A stretch of 8,825 nt of DNA from the NCBI GenBank assembly GCA_947366645.1, contig CANBAX010000032.1, positions 1-8,825 on the forward strand, in the 5' to 3' direction. A program made the position numbers and the translations under genes. This DNA comes from an uncultured Clostridia bacterium (GTDB taxonomy: Bacteria > Bacillota > Clostridia > Christensenellales > UBA1242). This document shows, piece by piece, positions 4,242-8,825 of the stretch; the first letter of the stretch is position 1, and each line of letters begins with the position of its first letter. Below the pieces are notes generated by a model. It was not told the origin of the DNA and ran no database searches. It saw nothing but the letters and a program-made list of their open reading frames with translations.

Positions 4242-4448
4242 ATGAGAAATAAAGGTTGGAAAATCTTTGGAATCATCATGCTTTTCATCCTCGCTGCACT
4301 TGCTGTCTTCTTGAGCATAGTTGCTATTGTTGGTGTCTCCAACGGCTTAGGCTTTGTTGGCGAACTTGAACGACTAGGTATTTTGAAGAAAGCCGCAGAT
4401 GCCGGCGGTGAGAATGCTGCAGCATTATTAACATTTAGGCTTAGATAA
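4242..4448 (+). CDS. Small single-span membrane protein, 68 aa
   Basis: After a basic start (MRNKGWK) comes one long hydrophobic helix at about 8-31 (FGIIMLFILAALAVFLSIVAIV). A short cytoplasmic or periplasmic tail with small residues follows (LKKAADAGGENAAALLTFRLR). The ribosome site AAGGAGGG (4227-4234) is among the strongest in the window. It is the first gene of the membrane-protein block, and a stable hairpin sits over its stop codon, a pattern that favours high expression of the first cistron. Size and topology would suit a small virion or assembly membrane protein. A filamentous-phage major coat is possible, but no separate signal peptide is seen and the family is not recognised. Confidence 0.72.
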   Translation: MRNKGWKIFGIIMLFILAALAVFLSIVAIVGVSNGLGFVGELERLGILKKAADAGGENAAALLTFRLR

Positions 4449-4462
4449 ATTTCTAAGCCTAA
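4435..4462 (+). promoter_or_regulatory. 11-bp intercistronic hairpin over the stop codon
   Basis: TTAGGCTTAGA (4435-4445) and TCTAAGCCTAA (4452-4462) are perfect inverted copies around TAAATT, which includes the stop codon. No T-run follows, so it is not a terminator. AAAAGGAG for the next gene begins three bases later. Such hairpins often shield the upstream cistron from 3' exonucleases and lower expression of the next gene, which would give an unequal ratio of the small membrane protein to the 450-aa protein. Confidence 0.6.
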
Positions 4463-4478
4463 TTAAAAGGAGCCTACT

Positions 4479-5831
4479 ATGGCAAAGAAAAAAAGGAAAT
4501 TTAATAACTTCTTATTGGCTTTTGTTTTGGCCTTTCTTAGTCTCTTCACAGCTACGGTGGGCTTTATGCCTAGTATTACACATGCAGAAGAACTTGGCTC
4601 CAATGTACTAACGGACTTGCAAAAAGACGAAACGTTTAATGTGGCCGAATATCCAGTAATCGAAAATGATTACTCTTTACAAGTAATTCAAATAGCAGAA
4701 AGCACTGAAGGCGAACTGCTTGTGTATGTATATCAACCTAGTGGGAAATTGCGTGCTACCACAATACGATTTTCAACAGGTATCAATGACAAACTTCATC
4801 CAAAAGATTACTCCCTCACATATTTGAACTCGTCAAACACTTTGTTTAAGTACAAGGTGCAAGGCTTTAAAGTATCTTCTCAAGAAGTTAGATATTACGA
4901 GGTAATTGCAATTCATCGTAAATATATCGAAGGTGTGGACGAGCCTCCAACTGGTGAAGGTCAAGTTATCAATGAGGTTGCATTTGAGGTTGGCAATCGT
5001 TGGTCGGCTACTACACTTGAAGGTACTACATATTACACCCAGCAAGGTATCAAAACAGTAGAAATCAAAAACAAGTGGGTCGGCCGCTATCGATACAGAA
5101 CTCCATTAAACTGGACGGGCAAGGCTTGTGATGCACACTTTGTAGCATTTTCAACAGAGTTTGAAATTGAGCGTTTGCGCGAAGCTGAAGTTACATTCTA
5201 TTCCAGGACATACAAAAAAACCATTGATAAACATGTCACTGGAGATATTGTTAATCCTGGATTAAGTGGAAGTAGCGAGTCTTGGTCATATGGGAACTGG
5301 GTAAAGCATGTTGTACCTCTTGAGAGAGATAAGGAAGAGAACGTTGTTGTCGGCCAAATCTTTACAAAGAAATTTACATGGAACCAAATTGAAACAATTG
5401 GAGAGTTTGAAGAAGGTAAAAGTCTTTCAAAAGATATTCTCAACGAACTAAACAAAGATAAATGGGTTTTAAACTTCTACGCAACTGATTTTGCCGAATG
5501 GGCCGATTCGGTTATGGGTACGCCGATTTATGAATATGAGACCGGTACGGAAGTAGATGAAGTTTCGATATTACGCTTAAAGTATTATGCTAACAAACAG
5601 GTATTTAATGTTGGCGTTGTTGATAACAAGCAAACAGGAAGTATTGACCCAGTAAATCCATATAAGTCGCCAATCATAGCATTTTTGGAAAGCTTCAAAC
5701 TTTCTATTCCTTTAATCGCAATTGCGATTGCACTCATAGTGCTTTTTATTGTTTATTTTAAACAAATAATGAAAGGCATTGGCGTTGTAATTAAATGGAT
5801 ATTTACACTGCCATGGCAGTTATTAAAGTGA
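4479..5831 (+). CDS. Secreted surface protein with C-terminal membrane anchor, 450 aa
   Basis: The N-terminus is a classical Sec signal peptide: basic MAKKKRKF, a hydrophobic core at about 11-30, and a likely cut after Ala36 (ITHA|EE). Residues 37 to about 395 form a large extracellular region rich in beta-like segments, with only one cysteine and no recognised domain. Near the end (about 410-427, IPLIAIAIALIVLFIVYF) is a membrane helix, followed by a basic amphipathic tail (KQIMKGIGVVIKWIFTLPWQ). This topology, exported and held by a C-terminal anchor, is that of filamentous-phage tip adhesins of the pIII type and of viral spike proteins; the sequence itself does not show homology. AAAAGGAG precedes the ATG. 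It is followed after eight bases by the next membrane protein, so they form one operon. Confidence 0.78.
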   Translation: MAKKKRKFNNFLLAFVLAFLSLFTATVGFMPSITHAEELGSNVLTDLQKDETFNVAEYPVIENDYSLQVIQIAESTEGELLVYVYQPSGKLRATTIRFSTGINDKLHPKDYSLTYLNSSNTLFKYKVQGFKVSSQEVRYYEVIAIHRKYIEGVDEPPTGEGQVINEVAFEVGNRWSATTLEGTTYYTQQGIKTVEIKNKWVGRYRYRTPLNWTGKACDAHFVAFSTEFEIERLREAEVTFYSRTYKKTIDKHVTGDIVNPGLSGSSESWSYGNWVKHVVPLERDKEENVVVGQIFTKKFTWNQIETIGEFEEGKSLSKDILNELNKDKWVLNFYATDFAEWADSVMGTPIYEYETGTEVDEVSILRLKYYANKQVFNVGVVDNKQTGSIDPVNPYKSPIIAFLESFKLSIPLIAIAIALIVLFIVYFKQIMKGIGVVIKWIFTLPWQLLK

Positions 5832-5839
5832 GGTGAGAC

Positions 5840-7039
5840 ATGGAAACATGGAAAAAAGTCTTGTTGACAATCGTATATATGGTATGCCTTGCCGGCACAG
5901 TCTTTGGTGCGGTAATAGGTGTGGTACATTTTAATGCGTCACCACCAAAAGATAATAGCGAGCAAATTCTGATACTCGAAACTGAAAATAAGCAATTAAA
6001 TGCAGATAAACTGGAACTACAAAATAATCTAGTTTTAGTAAATGCAGAATTACAACAAAAAAATAAAGAAATTGAGGACATGATAAACTCTCGTGACTCA
6101 TGGAAAGGTACGGCCGAAGAATATGAGGCTCAACTAGCCGCAATGACAACTGAGAGAGATGCTATTCAAACTCAGTATAATGATTTGCTTGAACAAATGG
6201 CTGAGAAAGATAATCAAATTGCGGAAAAAGATAAGCAGATACAAGACCTTTATTATGAACTCGCGACAAATGATTATTCAACTTTAACTATGACTGCAGT
6301 TACAAAACAAGTAACTGGAATAGTAGACGGGCCGCTATATTCGGGCAACAGTGGTGCAATTATAGCAGGCAATATATATACTACTGGTGACATTTCTTCT
6401 GATATCTACCTTGGGACTGATAATAATGCAGTAGTCATAACTACTCAAATTAACTGGCCAATGGCCGGTGATATGACTCCAAACTGGAATTTAGGCCAAT
6501 ATATCAAGGTAGAGAGTTCAAATAATAAAGTAACTTTAAACTTTATGCAATATACTGCACTTGAAACCGAGGGCTATTATATTTCTTCCAGTGCAACTGA
6601 TGGTGTTTTAAACATCACTCCAGTTAAGGAAGAAATGCAAATAATGGCATCCGTATTGGATGTAATTGAAGAGGAAACAATAGCAACTTTAACTTTTACA
6701 CTTTGCGATAAGCAAGACAGAGTTATGAAAACTGCAAATGTAGATTTGACACTTCATCCCGCTACAGTACCATTCGACGGCACGTTTACTGAAGAGGAGT
6801 TATCTTCACTTAGCCGTGTGCTTATTCAAAATAAAGGAATACCCGGTGGCATTACAGGTGTTAAAAAATATGAAATCGAAGGCACTTTTATAACATTCCA
6901 CTTTAATGGCATTGAGTCCGGAAGTGATGTTGTTTGGGTTTGTTCGGTTACTGGCTATGTAGAAGGAATGACAAGTACAGATGTATGCAACTTATTAATA
7001 ACTCAAGGGCCTATGGTTTCTAAGGAGCAACAACAATGA
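5840..7039 (+). CDS. N-terminally anchored coiled-coil protein with beta-rich head, 399 aa
   Basis: METWKK leads into one membrane helix (about 7-30) without a signal-peptidase site, so the protein is an anchored, outward-facing type II protein. Residues about 41-142 form a coiled coil (ETENKQLNADKLELQNNLVL and a tandem heptad AEKDNQI-AEKDKQI at 121-134). Residues about 148-390 are beta-rich, with many Thr, Ser, Gly and Val, and include segments such as TGDISSDIYLG and QINWPMAGDMTPNW. No enzyme motif is visible, and a stalk-plus-head surface protein is the best reading. The stop overlaps the start of the next coiled-coil gene (ATGA), so the two are translationally coupled and perhaps form one complex. 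Ribosome site GAGGTGA lies just before the ATG. Confidence 0.75.
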   Translation: METWKKVLLTIVYMVCLAGTVFGAVIGVVHFNASPPKDNSEQILILETENKQLNADKLELQNNLVLVNAELQQKNKEIEDMINSRDSWKGTAEEYEAQLAAMTTERDAIQTQYNDLLEQMAEKDNQIAEKDKQIQDLYYELATNDYSTLTMTAVTKQVTGIVDGPLYSGNSGAIIAGNIYTTGDISSDIYLGTDNNAVVITTQINWPMAGDMTPNWNLGQYIKVESSNNKVTLNFMQYTALETEGYYISSSATDGVLNITPVKEEMQIMASVLDVIEEETIATLTFTLCDKQDRVMKTANVDLTLHPATVPFDGTFTEEELSSLSRVLIQNKGIPGGITGVKKYEIEGTFITFHFNGIESGSDVVWVCSVTGYVEGMTSTDVCNLLITQGPMVSKEQQQ

Positions 7040-8331
7040 ATAAATTTTTTAAAGCAATAGCGGTAATTTTGAGCATAGGTTTCATAATATTAGTATTTTG
7101 CTATTTCACTATAGTCAAGTTTCGCGAAAGGGTGAATAACTTCTTCGGCATTAGCCAATCCGTCGTTGTTCCACCTAGCGAAGATAACGCCGCTCTCATT
7201 AAAGAAATGCAACAACAGATTACATCACTAAGTGAAAATGTTGAAGGACTATTGGTTGTGGTTGCAGATAAGGAAAATGAAATACAAGTTATGACCTATT
7301 CACTTAAAGAGGCTGAAGAAAAAGTTGACTCACAGTCTCGTGCTATTGATACACTTTGTGACGAAATCGATGCTAAAAATAATACTATTTCTTCTCTCGA
7401 AACTGAAAATCATAACTATGAAGAGCAGATTAGGACAATGAATTCTGAGCATGCTGAAGAGATATTGACCTATCAAGCGAAGATAGATGAGGACAAGCAA
7501 ACCATAGCATTGCTCGAAAACGAAATAAATAGTTACAATACTGAACTAGAAAGGTTAAATGCCGAACTTACCACTTTAAAAGAAAATGAAGTAACTAATG
7601 CAGCAAAAATTGAGGAAATAGAAAATCAAATTTTAAATATTCAAAATGAGGTAAGTAATGCTCAGTCTAAGATAGAAGAGAATACAACAGAGATTTCAAG
7701 TATAAAAGAAAACATTTCTACCCTTGCTGGCGAACATGCATCTGACATAGAAAACCTCCTTGAAAAGATATCTCAAAATTCTTCTTCTATCAATGCACTA
7801 CAAACTAGCATTAATTCACTCACTGCTGACCTTAGTACGGCAAAAACCGAACTAGAGGTATTAAAGGGCAAAGTAGAAGATTTTGAGAGCAAAATTGCCA
7901 CTGCTAATGAAGAAGTAGCAACAATGCGAAACAACTTGTCAAGCCTAAATACAACTGTAAATGAATTGCAGTCAAGCGTCAATTTGCTAAAAAGCCAGAC
8001 GATAACTTTTACCTCAGGGACTAATAGTTATGGAGAGTATAACTATATTAAAATTCCAAGTGCGAAGGTATTAATTCAATGGGGGAAAACAAATTCTAAG
8101 CAATACAACGATAATGCAGAATATACCGTTATGATGGGTGCGCTTTTTGCAAATGCAAATTATACAGTAACTGTAACGCCTAGTACAATGCCAAATTTAT
8201 ATGTTTTTGGTGCATGGGGCAATACTAGGAACAGCTTTTTAGTAAAACAGCAAGGCTGGGGAAACGGGGCGATAACCTGTAGTCTTTATTGGATAGCAAT
8301 TGGGACATATGCGGGAAGTGTAGAACTATGA
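7036..8331 (+). CDS. Membrane-anchored coiled-coil spike with phage tail-fibre-like tip, 431 aa
   Basis: After MNKFFK comes a membrane helix (about 8-27), then FRERVNNFFG and a very long coiled coil from about 51 to 320 (for example IEEIENQILNIQNEVSNAQS). The last 100 residues are a compact beta domain: IKIPSAKVLIQWGKTNS, YTVMMGALFANANYTVTVTP and a final SLYWIAIG. The pattern IQWG, NxNYTVTVTP, YWIAIG is that of the C-terminal tip of phage tail fibres (Gp53-like C-terminal domain as I recall it), which binds receptors on the host surface. About 270 coiled-coil residues would make a rod of roughly 40 nm. Tail fibres are normally not membrane proteins, so the fusion to an N-terminal anchor is unusual. 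It is coupled to the upstream gene by a 4-bp overlap. Confidence 0.82.
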   Translation: MNKFFKAIAVILSIGFIILVFCYFTIVKFRERVNNFFGISQSVVVPPSEDNAALIKEMQQQITSLSENVEGLLVVVADKENEIQVMTYSLKEAEEKVDSQSRAIDTLCDEIDAKNNTISSLETENHNYEEQIRTMNSEHAEEILTYQAKIDEDKQTIALLENEINSYNTELERLNAELTTLKENEVTNAAKIEEIENQILNIQNEVSNAQSKIEENTTEISSIKENISTLAGEHASDIENLLEKISQNSSSINALQTSINSLTADLSTAKTELEVLKGKVEDFESKIATANEEVATMRNNLSSLNTTVNELQSSVNLLKSQTITFTSGTNSYGEYNYIKIPSAKVLIQWGKTNSKQYNDNAEYTVMMGALFANANYTVTVTPSTMPNLYVFGAWGNTRNSFLVKQQGWGNGAITCSLYWIAIGTYAGSVEL

Positions 8332-8360
8332 AATTAAAACAAATTAAAATAAGAGGTTAA

Positions 8361-8699
8361 ATGATGAAAAAGTCTTTTACTATTAAGATTGTGCGTGCTG
8401 GTGAGTTTTGGAGTATTAATGATGCAAAAACTAGAGGGCATAAAAGTCAAATAACAAAACAAAAAGGCTCTAAAGTTGAGCATATACCCATTACACACTC
8501 CCCCACTACAAGAAATATGAAAAACATCAAATTAAAAGAGAATCCTCAACCGACAGACAAACGTGAAAGTTACGCAGTGCCAAAGGTGCAAACCAGTTCT
8601 ACAAAGTACATAGGTAAAAAACAACCTGATATGAAAATAAAAAATGCCACTGACAAATCAATCATGCGGCATATCAAAAAAGAACATAAAAAGAAATAA
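8361..8699 (+). CDS. Very basic 112-aa protein of unknown function, possible RNA-binding or toxin-like protein
   Basis: The protein is strongly basic, with a Lys-rich C-terminus (RHIKKEHKKK) and no membrane segment. Its N-terminus (MMKKSFTIKIVRAGEFWSI) could form beta strands. The centre carries polar motifs that look conserved by composition: ITHSPTTRNMKNIKLKENP, then DKRESYAVPKVQ. I recall similar THS, NPxPxDKRxSY proteins on mobile DNA of Firmicutes, but cannot verify this. GAGG (8353-8356) suits the second Met (8364) at least as well as the first. The gene lies 29 bases after the spike gene and is followed by a structured region with a possible antisense small RNA, so a protein-RNA pair is imaginable. 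Other options are a nucleoid or packaging protein. Confidence 0.68.
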   Translation: MMKKSFTIKIVRAGEFWSINDAKTRGHKSQITKQKGSKVEHIPITHSPTTRNMKNIKLKENPQPTDKRESYAVPKVQTSSTKYIGKKQPDMKIKNATDKSIMRHIKKEHKKK

Positions 8700-8757
8700 A
8701 AAAAGACGGGATGTCGATGAATGCAGTAAAGCAAACTCGCTCCGTATCCCTATCTTT
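8698..8757 (-). ncRNA. Possible small RNA converging on the basic-protein gene
   Basis: On the minus strand a start near 8757 is predicted from the promoter at 8764-8791. The roughly 60-nt transcript contains the stem AAAGA-TA-GGGAT / ATCCC-G-TCTTT (8756-8746 with 8712-8702), and the U-run of seven bases (8704-8698) would end it. On the plus strand the same region folds as AAAGA/TCTTT, GGGATGT/GTATCCC and inner CGA/TCG, so it may instead be a 3' UTR structure of the upstream mRNA with a poor T-tail. No ORF of useful size is present on either strand. Confidence 0.42.
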
Positions 8758-8763
8758 AATTAC

Positions 8764-8791
8764 ATTATATCACAAAAGAAGAAAAATGCAA
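8764..8791 (-). promoter_or_regulatory. Candidate minus-strand promoter
   Basis: TTGCAT (8791-8786) is separated by 16 bp from a consensus TATAAT (8769-8764), read on the minus strand. The -35 box is weak (3 of 6) and the region is A/T-rich, so chance occurrence of the -10 box is possible. The terminator-like T-run one helical hairpin downstream is the main reason to take it seriously. Confidence 0.38.
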
Positions 8792-8811
8792 CAAAAAATT
8801 TAAAAATAATT

Positions 8812-8825
8812 AAAAGAGAGGAAAA
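8812..8825 (+). promoter_or_regulatory. Possible ribosome site of a gene starting beyond the window
   Basis: The window ends in AAAAGAGAGGAAAA. GAGAGG in this setting looks like a Shine-Dalgarno sequence with the start codon just past base 8825. Bases 8758-8811 hold no other plus-strand signal that I can see. Confidence 0.35.

Noticed and set aside
4413..4426. 14-bp palindrome AATGCTGCAGCATT
   Set aside because: It lies in the coding sequence for an Ala-rich stretch, and codon use alone can explain it. No matching site elsewhere suggests a binding protein.
5803..6149. Minus-strand ORFs across the junction of the two large membrane genes
   Set aside because: They are antisense shadows of coiled-coil codons, without ribosome sites or promoter.
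7186..7995. Possible tandem DNA repeats in the long coiled-coil region
   Set aside because: The similarity is in heptad amino-acid pattern. No longer exact DNA repeat unit was found, so it is not recorded as a DNA repeat.
8700..8825. Second attachment site or tRNA 3' duplicate at the right end
   Set aside because: No copy of the T-arm or acceptor sequence from 1-53 is present, so the element end is not in the window.

Overview
The window looks like the integrase-proximal end of a small integrated virus or prophage-like element in a low-GC Gram-positive (Firmicutes) host. The evidence is AT-rich DNA, the standard code (TGG for Trp, TGA as stop), strong AGGAGG ribosome sites before most genes, and short 5' leaders. 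It opens with the 3' half of a tRNA-Leu(UAA) gene, followed by repeats and a minus-strand tyrosine integrase: the layout of an element inserted in a tRNA 3' end. The second attachment site is not visible, so the element continues past base 8825.

Layout. 1-200: tRNA 3' end (probable att core), hairpin terminator, and inverted and direct repeats that may be integrase arm sites. 200-1815 (minus): integrase preceded by an XRE-type repressor, probably one transcript. 1816-1951: divergent promoters that share a -35 region inside TAGCCC/GGGCTA dyads, a compact lysogeny switch. 1952-2197 (plus): early gene of unknown function, ending at a bidirectional terminator shared with a converging small coiled-coil gene (2236-2436, minus). 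2527-2606: a type I hammerhead self-cleaving ribozyme, with every core nucleotide in place, immediately upstream of the next ribosome binding site. 2607-4010: tightly overlapping genes for a 51-aa protein, a 90-aa protein, a winged-helix replication-initiator-like protein, and two micro-ORFs; this is read as the replication module. 4011-4241: non-coding, with an A/T hairpin exposing CCUCCUA and a GC-rich structured element containing two T-loop-like hairpins. 4242-8331: four membrane-anchored proteins in a row: a small one-helix membrane protein; a 450-aa secreted protein with signal peptide and C-terminal anchor; and two N-terminally anchored coiled-coil proteins, the last tipped by a domain resembling phage tail-fibre tips. 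8361-8825: a very basic 112-aa protein and a possible convergent small RNA.

How it fits together. Integrase and repressor hold the element in the chromosome. Derepression would switch on the early and replication genes, with the ribozyme processing the leader of the replication operon. The 4.2-8.3 kb block has no recognisable head, portal, terminase or tail gene. Instead every protein carries a membrane segment and one carries a receptor-binding-like tip. The inference is a virion whose surface proteins are assembled in the membrane (filamentous or lipid-enveloped) rather than a tailed phage. That class is not proven here: no packaging ATPase (Zot/pI) or coat protein is recognised with certainty.
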